Assembly (NCBI GenBank): GCA_023653055.1
Contig: JAMNXR010000009.1
Span: forward strand, 1-64,000
DNA: 64,000 nucleotides
Origin: Burkholderiaceae bacterium
GTDB taxonomy: Bacteria; Pseudomonadota; Gammaproteobacteria; Burkholderiales; Burkholderiaceae_B
Direction of reading: 5' to 3'
The notes under the pieces are model-generated. The model saw only the letters and a list, made by a program, of their open reading frames with translations. It was not told the origin of the DNA and ran no database searches. Positions 56,309 to 64,000 of this stretch are shown here, one piece after another. The position numbers were made by a program, and so were the translations under genes. The first letter of the stretch is position 1. Each line of letters opens with the position of its first letter.

Positions 56309-58297
56309 ATGCAAGAACCTACAATTTCTGAGCTTTTCTCCCTTGATGGCCCGTTGGCCAGCATGTCTCCTGGCTTTCGTGTCCGCGCGTCCCAGATTGC
56401 CCTCGCACAAGCTGTCGAGCGAACAATTGCGGAGCACTCAACACTTGTCGCGGAGGCGGGGACGGGTACAGGGAAAACGTGGGCATATTTAGTGCCTGCA
56501 TTGCTGGGGGGTGGAAAGGTTCTCGTATCGACCGGCACTCGGACGCTGCAAGACCAGTTGTTTGCGCGTGATTTACCTAGGGTGCGAGATGCCCTGAGCC
56601 TACCGGCCTCGATTGCGCTGCTCAAGGGGCGCGGCAATTATGTTTGCCACTACCACCTGGAGCGACTCCAAGGAGAGGACCGTGCGTTGCATTCGCGCGG
56701 TGAGGTACAACAGTTACGACACATTCAAACCTTCTCTCAGCAAAGCAGTACGGGCGATCGTGCCGATCTGCCGTCAGTGCCTGAGGACGCAGAGATTTGG
56801 CAGCGTGTCACATCAACGCGTGAAAACTGTCTGGGACAGGATTGTCCCAACGTGCGAGATTGTTTTGTGCTCAAAGCACGTCGTCAAGCCCAAGAGGCCG
56901 ATGTGGTGGTGATCAATCACGCCTTGTTTATGGCGGATTTAATGTTGCGCGATGAGGGCATTACAGACTTGTTGCCTGCCGCGGATACGGTGATTTTTGA
57001 CGAAGCGCATCAGCTGCCCGACACGGCGACGCGGTTTCTCGGCACGAGCGTGTCGACGCACCAGTTGATTGATTTGTCCAAGCTCGTTGAAACAGCAGGA
57101 CTTGCTCATGCGCGTGAATTGACCAATTGGTCCGAGCAAGCCCGCAGGCTTGAGCATGCCACCAAAGAGCTCAGATTAAATTGTGCGGGTCTTGAAAAAA
57201 TGCCTTCGCGTCGCGTGACGTTCGAAGCTTTTCCTTCCCCCGAGGGTTTTGATGGTGCGCGCGATGTATTGCAGACGGCATTGGATGAAATCGCAAGCAT
57301 GCTTTCAAGCGTTGAGGAAAAGCATCCAGATTTGGCAGCGGCCGCCCGCAGTTGCCACGAGATCGCCGAGCGCTTGTCCGCATGGGGCAAGCCTGGAAGG
57401 TCTAGCCGAGCACCTGTGGAGGATGTCCAGCAGGTCGTGAGATGGGTAGAGTTAGGTTTACATCATGTGCGTCTGCATGCAGCGCCGCTCTCTGTCGCAG
57501 AGGCCTTTTCACGCTATCGGCAGGGGGGGCAAGCGTGGGTCTTTACTTCCGCGACCCTCTCCGTGCATGGAGACTTCTCTCATTTCACTTCGCGTCTGGG
57601 GCTTGAAAAAGCAGAGACCATACGGATGGAGTCTCCGTTCGACTACGCCAACCAAGCACTCCTGTTTGTCCCAAAGACACTCCCTGCACCGCAATCACCC
57701 GATTTTTTGCCTGCATTCGTTGAGACCTTGATGCCTCTCATTCAGGCCAGTCAGGGTGGCGCTTTGGTTTTGTGCACGACGTTGCGCGCAGTGGAGCGCG
57801 TCGCGGGCTTGCTCGCAGAGGCCTATGATCAGCTTGGATTAACGTGGCCCATTATGCGCCAGGGCAATGGCACGCGCAGAGATTTGCTCGAGCGCTTTCG
57901 TACATTGGATCATGCGGTTTTGGTGGGGAGTGCAAGTTTTTGGGAGGGGATCGACGTGGCCGGCGATCGTCTCACGCTCGTAGCGATCGACAAGCTTCCT
58001 TTTGCGCCACCTGATGATCCAGTTCTCGAAGCGCGTCTCAGAGCTTGTCGGAGCCGCGGGGGTAATCCGTTTATGGAATATCAGTTGCCTGAGGCCGCAA
58101 TCGCTCTCAAACAAGGGGCGGGGCGTCTGATTCGCACCGAGACGGATTGGGGCGTGCTGATGGTGGGAGATACCCGCTTGGTTGACAAACCCTATGGCAA
58201 GCAGCTTTGGCGGGGGCTACCCCCTTTTGCAAGAACGCGTGACGTTGAAGAAGCTGTCGCTTTCTATCAACGTCATATCGTAGCACCGGCGGCTTAA
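56309..58297 (+). CDS. ATP-dependent DNA helicase, DinG/YoaA-type (XPD-like)
   Basis: 662 residues, superfamily 2 helicase with an Fe-S cluster. Walker A 'GTGTGKT' is at 51-57 and DEAH at 231-234. The four cluster Cys residues are C113 in 'GRGNYVCHYH' and C174, C179, C185 in 'ENCLGQDCPNVRDCF'. The C-terminal helicase motif is 'VGSASFWEGIDVAGDRLTLVAIDKLPF', and motif VI is 'QGAGRLIRTETDWG'. The arrangement fits the YoaA/DinG group, which unwinds DNA with a 5'-3' polarity and acts in replication stress. ATG 56309 is preferred over the TTG four codons earlier. It is divergent from tex. Confidence 0.92.
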   Translation: MQEPTISELFSLDGPLASMSPGFRVRASQIALAQAVERTIAEHSTLVAEAGTGTGKTWAYLVPALLGGGKVLVSTGTRTLQDQLFARDLPRVRDALSLPASIALLKGRGNYVCHYHLERLQGEDRALHSRGEVQQLRHIQTFSQQSSTGDRADLPSVPEDAEIWQRVTSTRENCLGQDCPNVRDCFVLKARRQAQEADVVVINHALFMADLMLRDEGITDLLPAADTVIFDEAHQLPDTATRFLGTSVSTHQLIDLSKLVETAGLAHARELTNWSEQARRLEHATKELRLNCAGLEKMPSRRVTFEAFPSPEGFDGARDVLQTALDEIASMLSSVEEKHPDLAAAARSCHEIAERLSAWGKPGRSSRAPVEDVQQVVRWVELGLHHVRLHAAPLSVAEAFSRYRQGGQAWVFTSATLSVHGDFSHFTSRLGLEKAETIRMESPFDYANQALLFVPKTLPAPQSPDFLPAFVETLMPLIQASQGGALVLCTTLRAVERVAGLLAEAYDQLGLTWPIMRQGNGTRRDLLERFRTLDHAVLVGSASFWEGIDVAGDRLTLVAIDKLPFAPPDDPVLEARLRACRSRGGNPFMEYQLPEAAIALKQGAGRLIRTETDWGVLMVGDTRLVDKPYGKQLWRGLPPFARTRDVEEAVAFYQRHIVAPAA

Positions 58298-58334
58298 CCC
58301 GCTGTTGCTCAGCGTATTTCTGGTCAATGCAGGT

Positions 58335-59183
58335 TTAGAACAAGCGCAAAGGATTCCAGGCGCTGTACTTATCAGGAAAGCCTTTGGTAATGAGTGTGGT
58401 CTTGGGAAAGTTTTGTAGCAACACGCGCTCAGTATCGTTACGCAGATCCGTCATACCCAGCTTTTCATAGGACATCATCATGATGTAGAGCGCAGGTTCA
58501 GCGGCAGGTACGCCCTGATAGTCCGTAATCACGCTTTGTGCGCGACTGATGGCCGCGACATAGGCATAGCGGTCGTAGTAAAAACGCGCAATGGTCATTT
58601 CGTTTTCTGCCATGGTGTTAACCAGCCAGTTCAGACGCTTGCGTGCATCGGGTGTGTAACGGCTTTCTGGATATTGCTGAACCAACTCGGTAAAGGCGGC
58701 AAAGGATTGGCGCAGGGCACGCACGTCACGCTCACCAGGATTTTGACGGGTAAAGCTTGCGAAAACGGCGCTTGGGGGGGTGAAGTTAACCAGACCCTTG
58801 AGGTACAAGACGTAATCCATGGAAGGATTGCCTGGATACTGTTGCTGAAAACGTGTCAGCGTTCCAATCGCAAGTTCTGGCTCTTTATCTTTCCACTGAC
58901 AATACGCCAGATTAATTTGGGCCTGCTGGGCGTAGACGCCAAAAGGAAAGCGTGCTTCAACCGCGGCAAACCGTTCCTTGGCCACGCGCCAGTTAGCAGA
59001 GTTCATCTCTGTTTTGCCGTCTTGAAATAGTCGTTCGGCATTCCAGTTGGCTGTAGGGTCGTATTCCGGGGCCTTGGTCCCGCAACCAGAGATCAGCGCC
59101 AATGCGGCAAACATCAATAAAACCCGGCTGATGACGTGACTCAGCGAGAGTATAGGAGGAAAAGAAAAGGTGGCGCGATCCAT
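58335..59183 (-). CDS. bamD: Outer membrane assembly lipoprotein BamD
   Basis: 282 residues from ATG 59183, with a lipoprotein signal ending LALISGC (Cys34). TPR repeats follow, with the family pattern: 'WNAERLFQDGKTEMNSANWRVAKERFAAVEARFPFGVYAQQAQINLAYCQWKDKEPELAIGTLTRFQQQYPGNPSMDYVLYLKGL' and 'ENEMTIARFYYDRYAYVAAISRAQSVI'. BamD is an essential part of the BAM complex that inserts outer-membrane proteins, including autotransporters such as that at 15932-19027. An upstream Met at 59216 is possible. It is divergent from rluD. Confidence 0.95.
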   Translation of the reverse strand: MDRATFSFPPILSLSHVISRVLLMFAALALISGCGTKAPEYDPTANWNAERLFQDGKTEMNSANWRVAKERFAAVEARFPFGVYAQQAQINLAYCQWKDKEPELAIGTLTRFQQQYPGNPSMDYVLYLKGLVNFTPPSAVFASFTRQNPGERDVRALRQSFAAFTELVQQYPESRYTPDARKRLNWLVNTMAENEMTIARFYYDRYAYVAAISRAQSVITDYQGVPAAEPALYIMMMSYEKLGMTDLRNDTERVLLQNFPKTTLITKGFPDKYSAWNPLRLF

Positions 59184-59236
59184 CACGAGATGATCCTTGG
59201 TGTTAGCATTCTCCACTGATTATAAGACGAGTCGAA

Positions 59237-60193
59237 ATGCCTGATAACCCTATTTCTGAAGATACTCTTCCAGACGACGAACCGCAGATTTTTCGGGTCA
59301 CCGATGAAATGCCCCTGGAACGTCTCGATAAAGTGCTGGCGCAACTGGTGCCTCAGCATTCCCGTAGCCGGATACAGACCTGGATTGAGCGTGGCCATGT
59401 GTTGATCAATGGCAAGGTCGCCCGTGTGCGTCAGACCTTGCGTGAGGATGACATCATTACGGTGTACGAGCAACCCTCACCAGAGGAGGGTGCCTTTAAA
59501 CCTGAGCCAATCGCGTTTGACGTGATGGGTGAGAGCCCGGATTGGATTGTCGTTAATAAGCCCGTGGGCTTGGTTACCCATCCTGGTGCCGGGAATTGGA
59601 GCGGTACGCTTTTAAACGGTTTGCTCTATCGCTATCCAGAGCTCGCGCAGGTGGCGCGTGCAGGCATTGTTCATCGTCTGGACAAGGACACTTCTGGATT
59701 GTTGGTGGTGGCGAGAAACGAGGTGGCTCAGACACATTTGGTTCGACAGCTCCAAGCGCGCACGATGGGACGAGAGTATCTTGCGCTTGCACACGGTCGT
59801 ATGTTGGGTGTGGGCACTGTTGATCGACCCATTGGTCGAGATCCACGCGTACCTGTGCGCATGGCGGTTGAGCGCCCTAGCGCGCCTAAAACCGCCATCA
59901 CCCATTACTCGCTGATGCGAGTGGGTGAATATCATGACTCGAATATTTCTCAGGTCAGTTGTCGTCTGGAGACAGGGCGTACCCATCAGATTCGTGTTCA
60001 TTTGGCCAGTCTGGGCCACCCGCTGTTGGGCGACACGCAGTATGGAGGCCGTATCATCGGTGACGCCAATCGTCAGATGTTGCACGCCTTCCAGCTCCGC
60101 TTCGAGGACCCGACGTCTGGCGAAGAGGTGGCTTTTACTGCGCCACCTGCGGAGGATCTCCTGCGTGTTCAAGAGCAGATTCAATGGAAATAA
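59237..60193 (+). CDS. rluD: 23S rRNA pseudouridine(1911/1915/1917) synthase RluD
   Basis: 318 residues. The N-terminal S4 RNA-binding domain is about 24-85 ('ERLDKVLAQLVPQHSRSRIQTWIERGHVLINGKV'). The RsuA/RluA catalytic domain has 'HRLDKDTSGLLVVARN' at 146-161 with the nucleophile Asp149, and 'RLETGRTHQIRVHLASLGHPLLGD'. It modifies helix 69 of 23S rRNA. It overlaps pgeF by 10 bases, as is common for rluD-yfiH pairs, and is divergent from bamD, the usual neighbour order. Confidence 0.95.
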   Translation: MPDNPISEDTLPDDEPQIFRVTDEMPLERLDKVLAQLVPQHSRSRIQTWIERGHVLINGKVARVRQTLREDDIITVYEQPSPEEGAFKPEPIAFDVMGESPDWIVVNKPVGLVTHPGAGNWSGTLLNGLLYRYPELAQVARAGIVHRLDKDTSGLLVVARNEVAQTHLVRQLQARTMGREYLALAHGRMLGVGTVDRPIGRDPRVPVRMAVERPSAPKTAITHYSLMRVGEYHDSNISQVSCRLETGRTHQIRVHLASLGHPLLGDTQYGGRIIGDANRQMLHAFQLRFEDPTSGEEVAFTAPPAEDLLRVQEQIQWK

Positions 60194-60972
60194 ACCCTCA
60201 ACACTCCTTTTCTGTTGTGCAGCCTGCGCGCAACTGGCCTGGCGTCAGGGCGTTTTGTACAACGAGGGAGGGGGGGCTGGGTACAGCGCCTTTTGACACC
60301 TTTAATCTGGGACTTGGGGCAGGGGATACGCCAGAGGTTGTCTTAGCGAATAGGCAACTGCTCAATCGAGCGCTTCCTGCGGAGCCTGCTTGGTTGAAAC
60401 AAGTGCATGGTGTGCGTGTCGTTGATGCGGACGATTCGACGATTTTTGCATCAAATTTGAACGCGCCTGAGGCCGATGCGTCTGTGACAACCTGCCCTGA
60501 GCGGGTATTAGCAGTTTTGACTGCGGACTGCCTCTCTGTTGTGCTCTCGGATGATCGCGGCTCCGTCCTGGGCGCCGCTCATGCCGGCTGGAAGGGCCTA
60601 GCTTGGGGCGTTCTCGAAGAAACGCTTGCGCTGATGCTGCGCAAACAACCCAAAGGCTCAGGCTGGCGCGCTTGGATTGGTCCTGGTATTGGCGCCGCGG
60701 CTTTTCAAGTCGGGGCGGATGTTCGGGATGCTTTTTCAACAGAGCTTGCGATACAGCCTGACCTGTGTGTGGTTGACCCCTCCGTGGCGGAGCGCTGGAG
60801 GCTCGATCTGGCAGGGATCGCGCAACTGCGCCTTCACCGAATGGGGGTGCAAGATGTTGAGCTCAGTCATCGTTGTACAGTCAGTAATCCTAAGCAATTC
60901 TTTTCTTATCGCCGGGATCGTCAAGCTGGACGGATGGCAACAGTGGCTTGGATGGCCTCGCAGAAATCATAA
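60184..60972 (+). CDS. pgeF: PgeF/YfiH family protein (polyphenol oxidase/purine nucleoside phosphorylase fold)
   Basis: 262 residues. The metal-binding positions of the family are present: His in 'WLKQVHGVRVVDAD', Cys in 'VLTADCLSVVLSD', and His in 'GAAHAGWKGLAWGVLEETL'. The C-terminal 'SHRCTVSNPKQFFSYRRDRQAGRMATVAWM' is also typical. The family has been described as laccase-like, as correcting peptidoglycan errors (PgeF), and as a purine nucleoside phosphorylase. The start lies inside the rluD end, giving a coupled pair. Confidence 0.92.
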   Translation: MEINPQHSFSVVQPARNWPGVRAFCTTREGGLGTAPFDTFNLGLGAGDTPEVVLANRQLLNRALPAEPAWLKQVHGVRVVDADDSTIFASNLNAPEADASVTTCPERVLAVLTADCLSVVLSDDRGSVLGAAHAGWKGLAWGVLEETLALMLRKQPKGSGWRAWIGPGIGAAAFQVGADVRDAFSTELAIQPDLCVVDPSVAERWRLDLAGIAQLRLHRMGVQDVELSHRCTVSNPKQFFSYRRDRQAGRMATVAWMASQKS

Positions 60973-61044
60973 GTACTGTTAAATATCGTTAATCGACCAA
61001 AAGTATTGATTTGCGTCCGTTTCCCCTGATTGACATTCTCTTTA

Positions 61045-62712
61045 ATGCAGAGCAGGATTGGGTCACTGCGTGCTGATAAAGGTCACGATTTGAATTTCCC
61101 ATTTCCTGAAGGTTGGGTGCCTCCGACCAGTCTATCCCCCGAGGCACTCGCCAAGATTCAGCATGATTTTTTGGAGGGATGGCAACGCATTTCAAAGGAT
61201 GCGGCCGATGGTCATTTGACCCCGCTCAAGGACAGGCGTTTTGCAGCGTCGGCGTGGGCGACCAGTCCACCACACTTAATGATGGCGCATTTGTATTTGC
61301 TTTCAGCTGATGCCATGAGCCGCATGGTGTCTGCTGCGACGGCAGAGCCTGACGTCAAAAACCGCTTAGAGTTTTCGATTAGCCAGTGGCTCGATGCCTT
61401 ATCGCCCGCTAATTTTCTTGCGACAAATCCAGAAGCTCAGGCGGCCCTTGTCGACTCAGGAGGTGAGACGCTTGTGGCAGGTATGCAAAACCTGCTGACT
61501 GACCTGCAGAAAGGCCGTATTACCCAGACGGATGAGACCAAATTTAAGCTGGGTGAAAATGTTGCCACCACGCCAGGGTCGGTGGTGTTTCAAAACGCCT
61601 TTTTTCAGTTGATTCAATACGCCCCGAGCACACCCACGGTATTTCAACGTCCGATCTTGCTTGTGCCCCCGTGTATCAATAAGTTTTACATTCTTGACCT
61701 GCAACCCGAAAACTCGCTCGTCCGCTATTTAGTCGAACAAGGCTTTACGGTCTTTTTAATGTCTTGGCGCAACCCATTGGCAGAAGAGTCTGATGAGATG
61801 GCGCAGGCGACATGGGATGATTATTTAGAGCACGGCATTCTCAAGGCAATTGAAGTCACGCAAACGATCTCAAAACAGCCCCAAATCAACGCACTTGGCT
61901 TCTGTGTAGGTGGCACAATGCTCGCGACGGCGCTCGCCGTGGCGGCCGCCCGTGGAGAGGAGCCTGTTGCGGCGGTCACAATGTTGACTGCCATGGTGGA
62001 TTTCCATGACACCGGTATGCTCGGCGTGTTTGTTGACGAACAACATGCAAAATTGCGCGAGGGACAGATCGGCGAAGGTGGTTTGATGTCTGCCCGTGAA
62101 CTAGGCTCGACCTTTTCATTTCTGCGCCCGAATGAACTGGTATGGAATTATGTTGTTTCTAATTATTTAAAAGGTCAAACGCCTGTCGCTTTTGATTTGT
62201 TATTCTGGAATAGCGACGGTACGAATTTACCGGGTCCTTTTTTTACTTGGTATTTCCGTCATACTTATTTGGAAAACAAACTCTGTCAGCCGGATGTTCT
62301 GACCTGTTGCGGCGTACCGATTGATATGCGCAGAGTCAATATCCCGGCGTTTATTTACGCTTCACGCGAGGATCACATCGTGCCTTGGCGCTCAGCCTTT
62401 GCGACCTTGTCCTTATTTTCCGGTGACAAGACATTTGTCTTGGGTGCCTCTGGGCATATTGCAGGCGTGATTAATCCGCCTGCTAAACATAAACGAAGTT
62501 ATTGGGTAGGGACGCCAAAGGCTGACATCAATGATCCGGACAAGTGGGATCAGCAGTCCGTCGAAAAGCCAGGTAGTTGGTGGCCCACTTGGGTCGAGTG
62601 GCTGAGCATGCACAGCGGTAAGCGCGTGCGGGCACCAAAACTAGCCGGGCGAGCACCGTATCAAATCATTGAGGCGGCACCGGGGTCTTACGTTAAAGTT
62701 AGAGCAGTCTAA
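61045..62712 (+). CDS. phaC: Class I polyhydroxyalkanoate synthase
   Basis: 555 residues. It polymerises 3-hydroxyacyl-CoA into storage polyester. The lipase-like box is 'GFCVGG' with the nucleophile Cys287. The catalytic Asp lies in 'FWNSDGTNLPG' and the His in 'LGASGHIAGVINPP'. The N-terminal domain ('HDFLEGWQRI', 'FWATSPPHLMMAHLYLL'-like) is the class I type, and no phaE is present. ATG 61045 is used; the longer reading starts with TTG at 61030. It lies 45 bases before phaB. Confidence 0.95.
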   Translation: MQSRIGSLRADKGHDLNFPFPEGWVPPTSLSPEALAKIQHDFLEGWQRISKDAADGHLTPLKDRRFAASAWATSPPHLMMAHLYLLSADAMSRMVSAATAEPDVKNRLEFSISQWLDALSPANFLATNPEAQAALVDSGGETLVAGMQNLLTDLQKGRITQTDETKFKLGENVATTPGSVVFQNAFFQLIQYAPSTPTVFQRPILLVPPCINKFYILDLQPENSLVRYLVEQGFTVFLMSWRNPLAEESDEMAQATWDDYLEHGILKAIEVTQTISKQPQINALGFCVGGTMLATALAVAAARGEEPVAAVTMLTAMVDFHDTGMLGVFVDEQHAKLREGQIGEGGLMSARELGSTFSFLRPNELVWNYVVSNYLKGQTPVAFDLLFWNSDGTNLPGPFFTWYFRHTYLENKLCQPDVLTCCGVPIDMRRVNIPAFIYASREDHIVPWRSAFATLSLFSGDKTFVLGASGHIAGVINPPAKHKRSYWVGTPKADINDPDKWDQQSVEKPGSWWPTWVEWLSMHSGKRVRAPKLAGRAPYQIIEAAPGSYVKVRAV

Positions 62713-62757
62713 GTTCAGTTCAATGCATTTCACGCAGGATAACTTTGGAGAGTCAAT

Positions 62758-63495
62758 ATGAGTGCAAAGATTGCGTATGTCACAGGTGGAATGGGTGGGA
62801 TTGGTACTGCGATTTGCCAACGTTTGGCCAAAGAAGGGATGACAGTGATTGCGGGTTGTGGACCGAGTCGTGATCACCAGCAGTGGATCGACGAACAAGC
62901 GGCGCTGGGCTATACCTTTTATGCTTCTGTAGGAAATGTCTCTGATTGGAACTCCTGCGAAGCCGCCTTTAAAAAAGTGGTGGCCGAGCATGGTCCTATC
63001 GATATATTGGTCAATAACGCGGGTATCACGCGAGATGGTGTGTTTCGTAAAATGACCGCGGATGATTGGCGCGCTGTGATGGATACCAACCTCAACAGCT
63101 TATTTAACGTGACCAAGCAAGTCATCGATGGCATGGCGGATCGTGGTTTTGGACGTATTATCAATATCAGTTCTGTGAACGGCCAAAAGGGACAGTTTGG
63201 TCAGTGCAACTATGCAACAGCCAAAGCCGCGATTCATGGATTTACGATGTCGCTGGCACTTGAGGTCGCGAGCAAAGGTGTCACGGTCAATACCGTCTCA
63301 CCGGGTTATATCGGAACGGATATGGTACGGGCGATTCGCCCAGATGTGCTTGAGAAGATTGTGTCTACGATTCCGGTCAAGCGTCTGGGACGACCAGAGG
63401 AAATCGCTTCGATTATCAACTGGATCGCCTCTGAGGAGTCTGGATTTTCGACCGGTGCAGACTTTTCTCTCAATGGTGGTTTGCACATGGGTTAA
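62758..63495 (+). CDS. phaB: Acetoacetyl-CoA reductase (NADPH)
   Basis: 245 residues, short-chain dehydrogenase. Motifs: 'AYVTGGMGGIGTAICQRLA' for NADPH, 'ILVNNAGITRDGVFRKM', catalytic Ser in 'INISSVNGQKGQFGQCNYATAKAA' with Tyr-x-x-x-Lys in YATAK, and 'VSPGYIGTDMV'. It supplies (R)-3-hydroxybutyryl-CoA to PhaC. Preceded by GGAG 7 bases upstream. No phaA (beta-ketothiolase) is in the window, so acetoacetyl-CoA must come from a thiolase elsewhere. Confidence 0.95.
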   Translation: MSAKIAYVTGGMGGIGTAICQRLAKEGMTVIAGCGPSRDHQQWIDEQAALGYTFYASVGNVSDWNSCEAAFKKVVAEHGPIDILVNNAGITRDGVFRKMTADDWRAVMDTNLNSLFNVTKQVIDGMADRGFGRIINISSVNGQKGQFGQCNYATAKAAIHGFTMSLALEVASKGVTVNTVSPGYIGTDMVRAIRPDVLEKIVSTIPVKRLGRPEEIASIINWIASEESGFSTGADFSLNGGLHMG

Positions 63496-63496
63496 G

Positions 63497-63547
63497 CTAT
63501 TTAACTGACAAAGTGTTGAGTTACTAACAAATAAAGTAGTTAAATAG
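63497..63547. repeat. 10-bp inverted repeat in the phaB-phaR spacer
   Basis: CTATTTAACT (63497-63506) and AGTTAAATAG (63538-63547) are perfect inverted copies 31 bases apart, in the 73-base spacer before phaR. There is no U-tract, so it is not an ordinary terminator. It could be a regulator site for phaR, possibly by PhaR itself, but the spacing is long for one dimer. Confidence 0.4.
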
Positions 63548-63568
63548 ACGATAGATCTGGGGACAGGA

Positions 63569-64000
63569 ATGACTGAAGCAGCAGCAGGCGTCCCCGTACG
63601 CCTGATTAAAAAATATCCAAATCGACGCTTGTACGATACGCAAACGAGCACTTACATTACGCTTGCGGACGTCAAGCAACTCGTATTGGAAAATGAGTTG
63701 TTCAAAGTGGTGGATGCCAAGTCAGCCGAGGATTTGACGCGCAGCATTCTCCTCCAGATCATTCTCGAAGAGGAGAGCGGTGGCATGCCAATGTTCTCTT
63801 CAACGATGTTGGCGCAAGTGATTCGCTTTTATGGTCACGCCATGCAGGGCATGATGGGGACCTATCTTGAGAAAAATATCCAAGGGTTTATGGAGATTCA
63901 AGACCGGATGGCAGATCAGTCAAAAGGCTTGTATGGCACCAATCAGTTTGCGCCTGAGGCATGGTCGCAATTTATGACTGCTCAGACCCCAATGGTACAA
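63569..64000 (+). CDS. phaR: Polyhydroxyalkanoate synthesis repressor PhaR (cut by window end)
   Basis: 144 codons visible, frame open to the window edge. Preceded by AGGA. The N-terminal DNA-binding domain is 'VRLIKKYPNRRLYDTQTSTYITLADVKQLVLENELFKVVDAKSAEDLTRSILLQIILEEE' (about 10-69), the PHB-accumulation regulator signature. It is followed by the second PhaR domain ('MLAQVIRFYGHAMQGMMGTYLEKNIQGFMEIQDRM'). PhaR binds both DNA and PHA polymer and derepresses phasin genes when polymer appears. Its place after phaC-phaB supports the call. Confidence 0.95.
   Translation, partial: MTEAAAGVPVRLIKKYPNRRLYDTQTSTYITLADVKQLVLENELFKVVDAKSAEDLTRSILLQIILEEESGGMPMFSSTMLAQVIRFYGHAMQGMMGTYLEKNIQGFMEIQDRMADQSKGLYGTNQFAPEAWSQFMTAQTPMVQ

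Noticed and set aside
59221-59228. TATAAGAC upstream of rluD as another copy of the mdh/acnB operator
   Set aside because: Only one arm is present, no partner lies at the correct distance, and the gene is unrelated. Probably chance.
1-64000. Defence system, CRISPR array, insertion sequence or secondary-metabolite cluster
   Set aside because: Looked for transposases, Cas motifs, restriction-modification, toxin-antitoxin pairs and large synthases; none was found. Apart from the prophage end, the region is core metabolism and housekeeping.

Overview
The window reads as a betaproteobacterial chromosome segment, order Burkholderiales and probably Alcaligenaceae-like. Pointers are EF-P with Arg32 next to the rhamnosyltransferase gene earP, an orphan Bug-type (TctC) receptor, DUF2863, an mdh-GntR-sdhCDAB-sdhE-gltA block, the AcnD/PrpF form of the methylcitrate cycle, and a phaC-phaB-phaR series. 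Genus cannot be fixed from the sequence alone. Coding density is high and no stretch over 300 bases lacks a gene. The longest gaps are 1600-1884 (tRNA fragment and terminator), 45295-45550, 19028-19264 and 36871-37099.

1-1753: right end of a prophage. It holds the tail end of a probable tail protein, a terminator, then holin, GH108 endolysin, Rz and a nested Rz1. It stops at the 3' part of tRNA-Arg(ACG), which is the attachment site (attR). 1885-2842: a winged-helix regulator and a membrane protein. 2858-7749 (minus strand): a compact operon of a hydroxyacid dehydrogenase, EamA exporter, two-part AtuA-type protein and Bug receptor, with a Trp-rich small protein overlapping its end. 7953-15038: a secreted nuclease and an oligopeptide-type ABC importer whose second permease and both ATPases are one 1077-residue chain. 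15114-20182: two small Cys proteins, a 1031-residue autotransporter and a divergent LysR regulator. 20345-23477: efp, earP and a DUF2863 protein.

23578-51144: a central carbon supercluster. On the minus strand lie mdh, prpB, prpC, acnD, prpF, two small genes, acnB and acnA. On the plus strand lie a GntR regulator, sdhCDAB, sdhE and gltA. After maeB (minus) come sucA, sucB and lpdA. Together these give the TCA cycle except isocitrate dehydrogenase, succinyl-CoA synthetase and fumarase, plus the full 2-methylcitrate cycle for propionate. There are three aconitase-family enzymes and two citrate-synthase paralogues. A 21-bp palindromic element, nearly identical in two copies, lies the same distance (2 bp) upstream of the predicted -35 boxes of mdh and acnB. 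The mdh copy is in the intergenic region shared with the GntR gene, making it the best candidate operator of that regulator.

51166-64000: zapE, a trpS with an added C-terminal domain, tex, a DinG/YoaA-type helicase, bamD, rluD, pgeF, and polyhydroxyalkanoate genes phaC, phaB and phaR (cut by the window end). No CRISPR array, insertion sequence, rRNA operon or recognisable defence island was seen. The most original observations are the shared mdh/acnB operator, a possible alternative hairpin over the efp ribosome binding site, the permease-ATPase-ATPase fusion, and the tailed TrpS.
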